Origin: Parafrankia discariae
GTDB lineage: Bacteria; Actinomycetota; Actinomycetes; Frankiales; Frankiaceae
Length of the DNA: 40,689 nucleotides
NCBI RefSeq assembly: GCF_000373365.1
Contig: NZ_KB891238.1
Location: 1-40,689 of the forward strand
Direction of reading: 5' to 3'
A program made the translations under genes and the position numbers. Shown piece by piece: positions 1 to 9,031 of this stretch; position 1 is the stretch's first letter; each line of letters starts with the position of its first letter. The notes beneath the pieces are model-generated. The model worked only from the letters and a program-made list of their open reading frames with translations, had not been told where the DNA came from and searched no databases.

Positions 1-172
1 CCAGCAGCACCCGGTCCGGCAGAGGCAACGCCCACGGCCGTCCCGGCCGCCCGTCGGCGATCCGGTCCCCGCCGCGCTGGGCGACGAGACGGACCAGTCG
101 GCGGAACTGGGTCGGCTTCAACCCGGTGAACGGGAAGATCCACTGAGGGTCGGCGGCGGAGATGACCTGCAC
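1..172 (-). CDS. IS5-like transposase, N-terminal part (cut by window edge)
   Basis: The minus-strand frame starting at GTG (complement of 170-172) reads QVISAADPQWIFPFTGL, then FRRLVRLVAQRGG, then GRPGRPWALPLPDRVLL. This is the usual N-terminal helix-turn-helix region of actinobacterial IS5-type DDE transposases: a short 'FTGL...F..LV' segment, then 'GRPWALPLPDRVLL'. In-frame codons upstream offer no ATG before a TAA, so GTG is the simplest start, although CTG or TTG cannot be excluded. Only about 57 codons are visible and no catalytic residues are included. Confidence 0.55.
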   Translation of the reverse strand, partial: MQVISAADPQWIFPFTGLKPTQFRRLVRLVAQRGGDRIADGRPGRPWALPLPDRVLL

Positions 173-231
173 CCCAACATGATCTACCAGGCAGCCCCGA
201 GGCCCGGCATCCGGGTTACGAAACAGCCTTT
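1..231 (-). mobile_element. End of an IS5-like insertion sequence
   Basis: The window opens inside an insertion sequence read on the minus strand. Its transposase N-terminus occupies the first 172 bases. Outside it, on the minus strand, lies AAAGGCTGTTTCGTAA (about 216-231), which resembles the terminal inverted repeats of actinobacterial IS5-group elements. TTAG/CTAA at the outer edge would fit the target preference of that group. The other end lies outside the window, so neither the inverted repeat nor the target duplication can be confirmed. Confidence 0.45.
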
Positions 232-305
232 AGAAGCAAGACTATTCATTACCGCAATCAGTCAGAACAGTTCCCGGCCACCCAGACGCATGTTTGGAGA
301 ATCGC

Positions 306-1522
306 ATGACCATGGTGATGCAGGGTATTCGTGTCCTGGAGGTCGCCGAGCACACGTTTGTCCCGGCGGCCTCGGCACTGCTGGCAGACTGGGGTGCCGA
401 TGTCCTCAAGATCGAACACGTGGAGCGCGGCGATGCGATGCGGGCGCTGGCCTCCACCGGAGTCGCGGTGGTGCCCACGGACGTACACGCGCTGCTGGAG
501 CATTCCAATCGAGGGAAACGCAGCCTGGGTCTGGACCTGACGTCACCGGATGGGCTGGACATCCTCTACAAGCTCGCAGCGACGGCCGACGTCTTTCTGA
601 CAAACAAATTACCGGGGGTGCGGAAGAAGCTAAAAATCGGTGTGGAGGAGATACGCGGGCACAACCCGCGAATCGTCTACGTACGAGGCACCGGGCAGGG
701 CGAGCGGGGGCCGGATGCGGACAGGGGCTCGTATGACTCGCTCGCGTTTTGGCCCGCGCCGGAACCGCGATGGGGATCATGCAGCCGGAGTACGGGCATG
801 TGCCGGTTCCTCCGGCGCCGGGGTTCGGTGACTCGCTCGGCGCCATGACCATCGCCGGCGGCATCATGGGTGCGCTGCTCCACCGGGAGCGGACCGGCGA
901 GGCCACCGTGGTGGATGTGTCGCTGCTGGGCACCGGTATGTGGGCGATGGGCCAGGCGTTCGCTCTGTCGATGCTGCTGGGCATCCCGTGGACGCCGCCA
1001 CCGGTAGACGCGCCGAGGGCCAACCCGTTGGTGGCCAACTATCTGACCAAGGACGGCCAGTGGCTGGCGTTCTGCTGCTTGCAAGCCGGCTACTACTGGC
1101 CGCCTCTGTGCAAGGTCATCGACCGGCCGCAACTCGCCGACGACCCCCGGTTCGCCAACCACGCCGCTCTGACGACCAACAGTGGTGAGGCGATGCGCAT
1201 CCTTCAAGAAGCATTCGCCAAGCGGACCGTCGACGAGTGGCGACAGCGGCTGGCCACCTTCGTCGGCCAGTGGACCGTGGTTCAAGACACTCTGGCGGCC
1301 GCCGCCGACCCGCAGACGGTCGCTAACGGTTACATCCAGGACTGCCAGACCGCCGCTGGCGTCCCGTTCCAGCTGGTCGCCGCGCCCGTGCAGTACGACG
1401 AGAAGCCCGCTGTCCCGGGACGGGCGCCGCGTTTCAACGAGCACGCTGACGAGATTCTCGCCAACCTGGGTCTGGACGAGACCGCGGTCCTGGACCTGAA
1501 GATCCGCGGCGTTGTTGCCTGA
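306..1522 (+). pseudogene. CaiB/BaiF-type CoA-transferase (family III), single-base frameshift
   Basis: Family III CoA-transferases move CoA between carboxylic acids in the cytoplasm. The first segment (GIRVLEVAEHTFVPAASALLADWGAD, then KIEHVERGD) is the classic N-terminus. The second, frame-shifted segment (FGDSLGAMTIAGGIMGALLHRE) is the central domain and runs to the TGA at 1520-1522. The reading frame changes from phase 3 to phase 2 near 751-755. Adding one G to TTTTGGCCCGCG restores 'SLAFWARAGTAMGIMQPEYG', so a single base is missing. The restored protein would be about 405 residues, the normal length. The start is ATG 306 with GGAGA five bases upstream. It may be a true pseudogene or a sequencing error; nothing else in the gene looks decayed. 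Its neighbours suggest degradation of a CoA-activated acid. Confidence 0.85.
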
Positions 1523-1604
1523 CTGACACGGTCCGTCAGCATGGCGCGCTTCAGGCGGTAGCTCGTCGAGGACCCGTGGGTCGACGGGTGCCGTATCCGC
1601 GATG

Positions 1605-1640
1605 ACCTTGACCGGCCGGTGGGCGCCGGCCGGTCAAGGT
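1605..1640. terminator. Bidirectional terminator hairpin between convergent genes
   Basis: A perfect 15-bp stem (ACCTTGACCGGCCGG and its complement) closes a 6-base loop TGGGCG. It lies between the stop of the CoA-transferase (1522) and the stop of the opposite-strand binding protein (1650), as expected for a shared terminator. No U-tract is evident, which is common in actinobacteria. Confidence 0.8.
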
Positions 1641-1649
1641 GGTCACCTC

Positions 1650-2948
1650 TCAGTCCGGGATCGGGGTGGTCCCGCGTACCTCAAAACCTGTGGGCTGGCC
1701 CTGGCCATCCAGCGTGGTGGACAGCCCACCCCGCACGCAGACCGCTGGAGCTTCGGGGTTGGCCTTTCCGTTGCACCGGAACCGCAACCCTGCCGCGCCC
1801 GGCAGCTCCGTCTCCGGCATTGCTTTGATGGCGGCGATCACTGTTTTCGGCGTAATCTCGCCGGAGATGTCCTGAAGTGCCGCCTGGAGGCCGGCGAGCG
1901 TCATGAACATGCTCCTGCCGGTCGTCGAGCCGATGTCGATGTTTTTCCCGTAGGTCTTCATCGCGGCCTGGTAGAGGACGGCGGACGGGTCGGTACCGCC
2001 GGCCGGTGCGAGTGCGGCAACAACCATCTCAGCGAGAACGTCCGAGGGCACGGCCTTACGGGTCGCGTCTGTGATGCACTGCGAGATGGCGCTGATCTGG
2101 CCGTCGTACCCGACCGCCTTCAGACCGTTGAACGCGCTGATGCAGAAGGAGTCGTTCCCCACGACGAACACGAGCCCGGGATCCCCATCGACGGCGCTCT
2201 GCATCTGCGGCGTCATGTCGGCGGTGCCAGGTGGTACTCGCACGAGCTCGTAGTCGAGGCCCGCATCCTCGAACACCTTGGGCGCGAGATTCTGCTGGAT
2301 GTCGAGCGCCGCGGGCACGTCGATCACGACGGCGGTGACCTTCCTGATGCCTTTGTCCTTCGAGAGGTCGATCGGCAGCTGAAGCACCGAGAACATCGGA
2401 TCGCTCAGAGTGAAGGTCGATTCCGTGTCAGCCAGGAGCGCTGGGCTTCCGGCGGCGAAGAACATCACCGGTATGTTCGCGTCAGCCAACGGCTGCCAAA
2501 TGCTCTCGGCGACGCCTGACTCGGCGACGGTCACGGCCACCACATCTTCTTCGATCATCTGGTTCGCGCAGTCGGCGCCCTTGGCCGGATCCGCCAGGGT
2601 CTCGCACTCCACCAGTTCGATGGGCCGGCCACCGATGCCCGAGCGGCGCTCATTGAGGTAGCTGGCGGTGGCTTCGGCGACGTCGAACTGGATGGAGTTG
2701 TCGATCGCGGCGGACTGCCCGTCCGAGATCACTCCGATTTTGACGGGAGCTCCCGTGGCCTGTGCTACCGGTCCAAGCGCGTCGGCGTTTGCCACCGGGT
2801 CTGGCGATGTGGAGGTTCCGGAGTCGTCGGATCCACACGCGGTGGCGACTAAGAGGACGGCCATTAGCGCGGCTAAGAGTGCGCTCGCCGAGCGCCGTCG
2901 TCGTGGATGTCGTGGCGATCGGCCGATCGAGCGCAGTGGATTCCGCAT
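1650..2948 (-). CDS. ABC transporter solute-binding lipoprotein, Periplas_BP_6 (branched-chain amino acid) type
   Basis: An extracytoplasmic substrate-capturing lipoprotein of the LivJ/AmiC-like family (432 residues). The chosen ATG (complement of 2946-2948) gives MRNPLRSIGRS, an Arg-rich n-region, a hydrophobic stretch ASALLAALMAVLLVATAC and a lipobox ending at Cys (VATAC-GSDD). The frame stays open upstream to 3089, but that part has no signal-peptide character. The mature part opens with PVKIGVISDGQSA and contains CANQMIEEDVVAVTV and VFVVGNDSFC, typical of the two-lobed family. No permease or ATPase genes adjoin, so it is an orphan binding protein. In Frankia-like genomes such genes accompany catabolic loci, and here it lies between CoA-transferase and SDR genes. 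The ligand cannot be told from sequence. Confidence 0.88.
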   Translation of the reverse strand: MRNPLRSIGRSPRHPRRRRSASALLAALMAVLLVATACGSDDSGTSTSPDPVANADALGPVAQATGAPVKIGVISDGQSAAIDNSIQFDVAEATASYLNERRSGIGGRPIELVECETLADPAKGADCANQMIEEDVVAVTVAESGVAESIWQPLADANIPVMFFAAGSPALLADTESTFTLSDPMFSVLQLPIDLSKDKGIRKVTAVVIDVPAALDIQQNLAPKVFEDAGLDYELVRVPPGTADMTPQMQSAVDGDPGLVFVVGNDSFCISAFNGLKAVGYDGQISAISQCITDATRKAVPSDVLAEMVVAALAPAGGTDPSAVLYQAAMKTYGKNIDIGSTTGRSMFMTLAGLQAALQDISGEITPKTVIAAIKAMPETELPGAAGLRFRCNGKANPEAPAVCVRGGLSTTLDGQGQPTGFEVRGTTPIPD

Positions 2949-3110
2949 GGTGCTCTGCCCCCCAGAGTTGTCAGCCCCGCAGCGTGATGCCTGCCGGGGC
3001 GCTGTCGTTGTTGTCGTGATCTCGTCAAGGCCCGGAATATGCCGCGGGTCCGCGCTCTGCATCCCGGCCGTCCAGCTCCGCCTCACCACGACCGCGGGCG
3101 GGATCCGGAG

Positions 3111-3962
3111 TCAGAAGGCGGGTGGAGCCTTGAGCATGGCGCCCGCGTCGAGGCGAATGTTGAGCCCGGTCATGTATCGTGACTCGTCGCTGGCCAGGTA
3201 CACGATCAGCGCGGAGACGTCTTCGGGCTCGATGTAGGGAATCGGCATCGCCTGCATGACGGGGAATGCGAGCTCGGCGTCTTCCCTGGTCGGGTTCTCC
3301 AGGTCTGGGCGGAACGCCCGGTAGATGTCTTCGTTGTGGAGCAGCCGGGTGTTGACGTTGGTGGGGTGGACCGCGTTCAGGCGGATGAGGTGGGGGGCCA
3401 GCTGTAGCGCCAGCACCTCGATGTAGCGGGCGATGAGCTGCTTGGCCAGTGAGTAGCCGACTCCGCCCGGGGAGCCCATCGCGTCCGTCGTTCCCTTGAT
3501 CATTCCGGCGGTCGAGCCGGTCACGATGATCGATGAGCCCTTTCCCAGCTGTGGCAGGGTCACCGCGACCGTGTTCTGGACGCCGACGAGGTCGACGTCC
3601 ATGGCATCGATGAAGCTGCTGCAGAGCGTCTCGTCCTCGGTGGGGCAGATTCCCGCGTTCGCGCACACCACATCGAGCCGGCCGAGTGCGGCGAGGCCCT
3701 GGTCCAGGGCGGCCCGCAGCTGAGCGCGGTCACGGACGTCGGCCTGGACGGCCACGATGCGGCGGCCGAGCGCCTCGACCTCCTTGGCTGTCACGGCCAG
3801 GTCGTCGGGCGTGGCGAGGGGGTAGCGCACGCTGGCGATCGGCCCGCAGATGTCGATGGCGATGATGTCGGCGCCCTCGGCGGCGAGCCGGACCGCGTGG
3901 CTTCGGCCCTGTCCTCGTGCCGCACCCGTGATGAGGGCGACCTTGCCGTCTAGCTTGCCCAT
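3111..3962 (-). CDS. SDR-family oxidoreductase, mycofactocin-coupled type
   Basis: A short-chain dehydrogenase of 283 residues using NAD(P) or a tightly bound cofactor. The cofactor motif TGAARGQGR is at residues 12-20, followed by the acidic IAIDIC. The catalytic core is IIVTGSTAG followed by GYSLAKQ (Tyr-x3-Lys). The insert after IAIDICGPIASVRYPLATPDDL matches the longer mycofactocin-associated SDR class (TIGR03971), whose members typically act on alcohols. The C-terminal 'DESRYMTGLNIRLDAGAML' is standard. The start ATG has AGGAG six bases upstream. It lies about 100 bases downstream of a decayed SDR in the same direction and is divergent from the P450, so oxidation of a hydroxylated P450 product is a reasonable inference. 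No mft biosynthesis genes are in the window. Confidence 0.9.
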   Translation of the reverse strand: MGKLDGKVALITGAARGQGRSHAVRLAAEGADIIAIDICGPIASVRYPLATPDDLAVTAKEVEALGRRIVAVQADVRDRAQLRAALDQGLAALGRLDVVCANAGICPTEDETLCSSFIDAMDVDLVGVQNTVAVTLPQLGKGSSIIVTGSTAGMIKGTTDAMGSPGGVGYSLAKQLIARYIEVLALQLAPHLIRLNAVHPTNVNTRLLHNEDIYRAFRPDLENPTREDAELAFPVMQAMPIPYIEPEDVSALIVYLASDESRYMTGLNIRLDAGAMLKAPPAF

Positions 3963-4059
3963 TCGCTGCTCCTGTTCGTAGGCACTACATGGTTCCTGGT
4001 TCGGCTGACCGGTCTCCGCTCGGAGTACCGGGTTTCAGACAGTGGCCGGGGCGGGCCGC

Positions 4060-4426
4060 CGTGGAGGTAGTGGGTTTGGCCTGACCGGCGGCTGGTGGCA
4101 TCGAAGGTGAAGAAGGGACCGGCGTAGCCGATTTCCCAACTTCTCCGAGGTGTCCAGGGAGTGTCGATCATGCCGATCACTTCCGGGTCCAGGCATCGCG
4201 GCCTGCACGTGGTCAAACGCCGTGCCGCCGCGGCCTGATCTACGACGTCCCACCTGCCCCGCGGCCGTGCGCACACCTCGTACGCGCAGGTCGGAGGCTG
4301 CCTTCTCCGCCACGTTGGCGTCCAGGTCAAGCATCGCAACGTGTGTCGCACCTAGCTGGCCAGGTGCTTGCAGATCGACAGGCCCCGCGCAGACGCGCCC
4401 CCGGTCGCGACCGCCACCCGACTCAA
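4060..4426 (-). pseudogene. Decayed SDR oxidoreductase
   Basis: Three successive minus-strand frames give pieces of one short-chain dehydrogenase. From TTG 4426 (GGAGG just upstream) comes SRVAVATGGASARGLSICKHLAS, ending in a TAG near 4352. The next frame gives GATHVAMLDLDANVAEKAASD, then RTAA and AFDHVQAAMPGP. A third frame gives SWEIGYAGPFFTFDAT. These match the TGxxxGxG motif, the beta-2 acidic end and the helix-4 region of SDRs. The catalytic Tyr-Lys part is missing. It is a paralogue of the intact SDR that follows on the same strand. The fragment limits are approximate. Confidence 0.6.
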
Positions 4427-4494
4427 CCGTTCCTCCGTTCATGCAGCACGACCGCTGACCGCCGGACAGCGCCTGAGCCTCCCTCAACCTCTAT

Positions 4495-4525
4495 ACGGAT
4501 GTATGACACAGTGCTATACATCTGT
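4495..4525. promoter_or_regulatory. Operator-like inverted repeat before the P450 gene
   Basis: ACGGATGTAT and ATACATCTGT form an inverted repeat matching at 9 of 10 positions, with an 11-base spacer, centred about 38 bases before the P450 start. Two half-sites with centres two helical turns apart (21 bp) are typical for a TetR- or MarR-type dimer. The site lies between the divergent P450 and the decayed SDR and may have controlled both. No regulator gene adjoins; the nearest is the TetR at 11.7 kb, whose own candidate site has a different sequence. Confidence 0.5.
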
Positions 4526-4547
4526 AAAGACCACGCGAGGAGGGGCC

Positions 4548-5738
4548 GTGACCCAGGACGATCTCTACTACGATCCGTACGACGTCGAGATCGATGTCGA
4601 CCCGTACCCCACCTACCGGCGGCTGCGAGACGAGGAACCGCTCTACTACAACGAGCGCCTCGACTTCTGGGGCCTGAGTCGCTTCGCTGACGTCGGGGCC
4701 GCCCTGAAGGACCAGAAGCGCCTCAGCTCGGCGAAGGGGGACATCCTCGAGGTCATCAAGGCCGATCCCGTCATGCCGCCCGGGGTGTTCATCAACGAGG
4801 ACCCGCCGCTACACACGGTGCACCGCGTCCTGGTGTCGCGCGCCTTCACTCCGAAGAAGATGAAGGCGCTTGAGGACAAGATCCGTGCCTTCTGTATCGC
4901 CTGCCTGGAGCCCCTCGATGGAGCGGACCGGTTCGACTTCGTGGCCGACCTCGGTGACGAGCTTCCGATGCGCGCCATCGGCATGCTCGTCGGCATCCCC
5001 GACGCGGAGCAGCCGACGGTCCGCGACCACGCGCAGCGCGGGCTACGCAACGAGCGGGGCAAGCCACTGACGGTTACCAAGGACAAGTATTTCGACGGCG
5101 ACTTCTACGCCGACTACGTCGCCTGGCGGGAGAAGAACCCCTCCGACGACCTCATCACCGAGCTGCTCAACGTCGAGTTCGAAGACGTCTCAGGGACCAC
5201 CCGGCGGCTGACCAAGGAAGAAATCCTGATCTTCCTCGCTGTGATCGCAGGCGCCGGGGTCGAGACCACGGGCAACCTGTTCGGCTGGCTCGGCAAGGTC
5301 CTCGCCGAACATCCCGACCAACGCCGGCAGATCGTCTCCGACCGCTCGCTCATCCCGAACGCAATCGAGGAGCTGCTGCGCTACGAGCCGCCCGGCCCGC
5401 ACGTCGCGCGCTACGTCACCGAGGACGTCGAATACCACGGACAGACGGTGCCGGCCGGAAGCGCGCTGCTGCTCATGCTGTCCTCGGCCAACCGCGACGA
5501 GCGTCAGTTCACCGACCCCGGCCGCTTCGATATCCACCGCTCCATCAGCCAACACGTGACCTTCGGTATCGGCGCGCACTTCTGCCTCGGCGCCGCCCTC
5601 GCCCGCATGGAGGGACGCATCGCCCTCGACGAGGTCCTCAACCGATTCCCCGAATGGGACCTCGACATGGCCAATGCCCGCCGGAAACCCACCACCACGG
5701 TGCGCGGCTGGGACTCCATGCCGGCAATCGTCGGCTGA
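4548..5738 (+). CDS. Cytochrome P450 monooxygenase
   Basis: A soluble bacterial class I P450 (396 residues) that inserts one oxygen atom from O2 into a lipophilic substrate, with electrons from ferredoxin and a reductase. The I-helix AGAGVETT holds the oxygen-activating acid/Thr pair. EELLR is the ExxR motif and FGIGAHFCLG is the heme-binding loop with Cys346 as axial ligand. The N-terminus DLYYDPYDVEIDVDPYPTYRRL is typical of CYP families seen with steroid, terpenoid or alkyl-chain degradation in actinomycetes. GTG 4548 was chosen because AGGAGG (4538-4543) sits five bases upstream; the frame extends further upstream without a ribosome site. The amidohydrolase follows 147 bases later on the same strand. 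No ferredoxin gene adjoins, which is unusual for such operons. Confidence 0.95.
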   Translation: MTQDDLYYDPYDVEIDVDPYPTYRRLRDEEPLYYNERLDFWGLSRFADVGAALKDQKRLSSAKGDILEVIKADPVMPPGVFINEDPPLHTVHRVLVSRAFTPKKMKALEDKIRAFCIACLEPLDGADRFDFVADLGDELPMRAIGMLVGIPDAEQPTVRDHAQRGLRNERGKPLTVTKDKYFDGDFYADYVAWREKNPSDDLITELLNVEFEDVSGTTRRLTKEEILIFLAVIAGAGVETTGNLFGWLGKVLAEHPDQRRQIVSDRSLIPNAIEELLRYEPPGPHVARYVTEDVEYHGQTVPAGSALLLMLSSANRDERQFTDPGRFDIHRSISQHVTFGIGAHFCLGAALARMEGRIALDEVLNRFPEWDLDMANARRKPTTTVRGWDSMPAIVG

Positions 5739-5884
5739 CCCGGTACGGCCTGACCCACGACCTCCCGCACCACGACGGGCGCCACCCGCGCTCCTGTCGG
5801 CACATGACCCCGCGCACGACACGAAAGGGCTCGGCCTCGTGACCCGCTGTCCGGGCCCCTTCCCGGACCATCGAAAGGATCACC

Positions 5885-7174
5885 ATGCGCTACGACGACA
5901 TGATCCTTGTCAGCATCGACGATCACATCATCGAACCGCCCGACATGTTCGCGGACCACCTCCCCGAGCGGTACAAGCAGGACGCGCCGCACGTGGTGCG
6001 CCTGCCTGGTGGCGCCGACGCGTGGAAGTTCCGGGACACGGTGATCCCCAACGTCGCCCTCAACGCGGTGGCCGGCCGACCCAAGGAGGAGTACGGACTC
6101 GAACCACAGGGCTTAGACGAGATCCGTCCGGGGTGCTACCAGGTGGACGAGCGGATCAAGGACATGAACGCGGGCGGCATCCTCGCGTCGATGAACTTCC
6201 CGTCGTTCCCGGGGTTCGCGGCCCGGCTGTTCGCTACCGAGGACCCAGACTTCTCCCTCGCGCTGGTGCGGGCGTACAACGACTGGCACCTCGACGAATG
6301 GTGCGGCGCGCACCCAGGCCGGTTCATCCCGATGGCACTGCCCGTCATCTGGGACGCCGAGTTCTGCGCGGCCGAGGTACGCCGGGTCGCCGCGAAGGGA
6401 TGCCACTCGCTGACCTTCACCGAGAACCCCGCGGCGCTGGGATACCCCAGCTTTCACGACGCCTACTGGAACCCGTTGTGGCAGGCAGTGTGCGACACGA
6501 ACACCGTGCTGTCGATCCACATCGGCTCGTCAGGCCAGCTGACCATCCCCGCTCCCGACTCGCCGCCCGACGTGCTGATCACACTCCAACCGATGAACAT
6601 CGTCTCGGCCGCCGCCGACCTGCTGTGGTCACCGGTACTCAAGAACTTCCCCGACATCAGGATCGCGCTGTCCGAGGGCGGTACAGGGTGGATCCCCTAC
6701 TTCCTGGAGCGGGTCGACCGCACCTTCGACATGCACGCCACCTGGACGATGCAGGACTTCGGCGGCCGGCTCCCGTCCGAGGTGTTCCGCGAGCACTTCC
6801 TGACCTGCTTCATCAGCGACCCGCTCGGGGTCGAACTTCGCCACCGGATCGGCATCGACAACATCGCCTGGGAGTGCGACTACCCGCACAGCGACTCGAT
6901 GTGGCCGGGCGCTCCAGAGGAGCTCGGCGAAGTGATGAACCGACTCGCCGTGCCGGAACCCGAGATCAACAAAATGACCTACGAGAACGCCCTGCGCTGG
7001 TACTCCTTTGACCCCTTCGCCCATGTTCCGCGGGAGCACGCCACGGTGGGGGCGCTGCGGGCCCAGGCCGCCGGGCACGACGTCTCCATCCGGGCTCTGA
7101 GCCACCGCACCTACGAGCGCGGCGAGAAGCTTGCGGCCTACCAGGCGATGGCAGCCTCCGCACCTGAGCGGTAG
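5885..7174 (+). CDS. Amidohydrolase-2 family metal-dependent hydrolase
   Basis: A 429-residue TIM-barrel enzyme of the amidohydrolase-2 family (PF04909), which includes decarboxylases and hydrolases of ring-cleavage products. The N-terminal metal motif is SIDDHIIEPPDMF (family form D-x-H-x-x-E-P). A barrel His lies in SIHIGSSGQ and the late acidic residue in WECDYPHSDSMWP. The latter string is characteristic of a large actinobacterial subfamily found next to P450, CoA-transferase and SDR genes. ATG 5885 has GAAAGGA upstream. It is probably cotranscribed with the P450. The exact reaction cannot be read from sequence. Confidence 0.92.
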   Translation: MRYDDMILVSIDDHIIEPPDMFADHLPERYKQDAPHVVRLPGGADAWKFRDTVIPNVALNAVAGRPKEEYGLEPQGLDEIRPGCYQVDERIKDMNAGGILASMNFPSFPGFAARLFATEDPDFSLALVRAYNDWHLDEWCGAHPGRFIPMALPVIWDAEFCAAEVRRVAAKGCHSLTFTENPAALGYPSFHDAYWNPLWQAVCDTNTVLSIHIGSSGQLTIPAPDSPPDVLITLQPMNIVSAAADLLWSPVLKNFPDIRIALSEGGTGWIPYFLERVDRTFDMHATWTMQDFGGRLPSEVFREHFLTCFISDPLGVELRHRIGIDNIAWECDYPHSDSMWPGAPEELGEVMNRLAVPEPEINKMTYENALRWYSFDPFAHVPREHATVGALRAQAAGHDVSIRALSHRTYERGEKLAAYQAMAASAPER

Positions 7175-7263
7175 CCAGACCCCTAGCGGTCGAGCGCGAC
7201 GCTGGTACAGCTCCGGTCGGCGGTGGTACCCAGGTCAGGTGGTGGCGGGAGCTGTTCCGGCCG

Positions 7264-8631
7264 CTACGACGGTGCGTGGCTGGGAGCGACGGGTGCGGGG
7301 GCCGACATCGACGGTGCGGTGGGGGGTGGCACCATCGGTGACCACGTCGAGCTCGGTGGCGATGGTGCGGCGGATGGTGGCGAGGAGGCGGACGCCTCCT
7401 TCGGGACCGGCAACATCGCGGTGACAGCGAAGCCCCCCTCCGCGTCGGGACCGGCGTCCAGCCAGCCACCGACGGTCCGCGCTCTTTCTCGCATCCCCGC
7501 GATACCGTGGCCACCTGGAGTGCGTCCCGTTTCCGCCGTCCCGTCCCAGCCGGGGGTCATGAGGCGTGAGTAGCCGACGGTAGGTGCGACGCCGCCGGGC
7601 CTCGTGTTGTGGATGCGCAGGCGCACTTCGGCGCGGAAACGGTCGACCTGGACCGACGTCCGGGCATCGGGAGCGTGCCTGCGGATGTTCGTCAGCGACT
7701 CCTGCACGATCCGATAGGTGGCGAGATCCACCAGTGGGGGCAACCCGGATCCCGCCGCGGTCACGGTGCAGGACACCGTCATGCCGATCGCTTGAAAGGC
7801 GGAGATCAGCTCTGGAAGCCGGGCCAGCCCTGGAGGCGGCTCGGTGGATGTCGACTCGGGGGTGTCGCGCAGCACGCTCACCAACGACCCCAGCTCGTTC
7901 AGGACGGTGCGGCTGGACAGGCGGATGTGTGCCAGCGCCTCGTCCGCCTTGGCCGGCTGCTCGTACAGCAGATGCGAGGCGACGGCCGCCTGCGACTTGA
8001 CGAGAGTGATGTGGTGGGCGACAACGTCGTGCAACTCCCGGGCGATCCGCGTCCGTTCCTCGACCACCCGGCGCCAGGCTTCCTGCTCGCGGCTCTGCTC
8101 GGCGCGCAGCGCCCGGTCCTCCACCGCGGCCTGATAGGCCCTGCGATCACGCACCGAGCAGCCCGCGGAGGTCACGGTGACGACCCACAGGAACGCCCCC
8201 GCGACGGCCTGGATGACCGCGTCGTCGCGCGTCAGCGCAGGCGGCAGTAGTAAAGCGATGGTGCCCGACGCGGCGATCCACGCAGTCTTCCGCGGCCGGT
8301 ACGCCGCGACGCTGTACAGCGCGACCCAGATCGCGATCAGCGACGGCCCGTCACCCTGCCTGCCAACGACGACAGCCACGAGGGAAGACCACCCAAGGAC
8401 GAATCCGAGGACCACCAGCGGCCTGCACCGGCGGGCCACCAGCGCAGCGCAACTGATCGCACCTGTGACCAGATAGAGCCCGCTCGACCAGGAGTGACCG
8501 GTCGCGGTCTGGGTGGCGATCAGGACTCCCAGGCCGAAGGTCACGAGCGCGACAAGAACGTCAGCCAGACTTGGACGCCGCCACAGGCCGCCCTGGCAGA
8601 CATCCCGAAACCGTGAGAACCAGCCGAACAC
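7264..8631 (-). CDS. Orphan sensor histidine kinase, HisKA_3 (DesK/NarX) type
   Basis: A membrane sensor kinase. From GTG 8631 it has 455 residues. Several membrane segments come first (ADVLVALVTFGLGVLIAT, LVTGAISCAALV, LVVLGFVLGWSSLVAVVV, AGAFLWVVTVTSAG). A coiled linker leads to the phosphoacceptor segment RIARELHDVVAHHITLV (His about 201). The HATPase part has the N-box IVQESLTNIRRHAP and the glycine box GGHGIAGMRERA. The frame is open to 8844, so GTG 8754 is an alternative start. The C-terminal tail of about 40 residues is very rich in Pro, Ser and Ala and looks like a late extension. No response regulator is adjacent, although DesK-type kinases usually sit beside a LuxR-type one. Confidence 0.88.
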   Translation of the reverse strand: MFGWFSRFRDVCQGGLWRRPSLADVLVALVTFGLGVLIATQTATGHSWSSGLYLVTGAISCAALVARRCRPLVVLGFVLGWSSLVAVVVGRQGDGPSLIAIWVALYSVAAYRPRKTAWIAASGTIALLLPPALTRDDAVIQAVAGAFLWVVTVTSAGCSVRDRRAYQAAVEDRALRAEQSREQEAWRRVVEERTRIARELHDVVAHHITLVKSQAAVASHLLYEQPAKADEALAHIRLSSRTVLNELGSLVSVLRDTPESTSTEPPPGLARLPELISAFQAIGMTVSCTVTAAGSGLPPLVDLATYRIVQESLTNIRRHAPDARTSVQVDRFRAEVRLRIHNTRPGGVAPTVGYSRLMTPGWDGTAETGRTPGGHGIAGMRERARTVGGWLDAGPDAEGGFAVTAMLPVPKEASASSPPSAAPSPPSSTWSPMVPPPTAPSMSAPAPVAPSHAPS

Positions 8632-9031
8632 GAACCCACAGTACCGAGGGAATGCGATTCCTGCCGTCGAACCTGCCCCAAAGTACCGCCGTCTACTGCG
8701 GACGCAGTAGACGGCGACAGGGAACCCGGGCAGCCAAGGCAAGATGACCGTCACCGTCCGGCACCCTCCCGCACTGCCGCACAGTCGGCAAGTCGACTCA
8801 CAGGGCAGAACCGTGGGATGGATAGCCCGACGCCGTAATGACATCGGATCGTACCGTACTCGGCCCGATCTATTGGATTCATGCTACCCCGGCGTTAACC
8901 CGTCGCCCCCGCGGCCTGACGAGCGGTTACCTAATATCGTCGCAGCGTCCCCAGCGCATCGACGCGTCCAGATTCTTCCTGCACACCGTCCATTACGATC
9001 TTCGTTTTGATCACGGCTTCTTTGGCAAGAA

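Noticed and set aside
1602-2519. 305-codon plus-strand open frame
   Set aside because: Antisense of the solute-binding lipoprotein; it begins inside the terminator hairpin.
5674-7011. 445-codon plus-strand open frame overlapping the amidohydrolase
   Set aside because: An Arg/Pro-rich frame offset from the real gene; no ribosome site or domain.
7207-7255. Possible terminator (ACAGCTCC ... GGAGCTGT) between the amidohydrolase and kinase genes
   Set aside because: Only eight paired bases around a 33-base loop, with no T-run; too weak to list.
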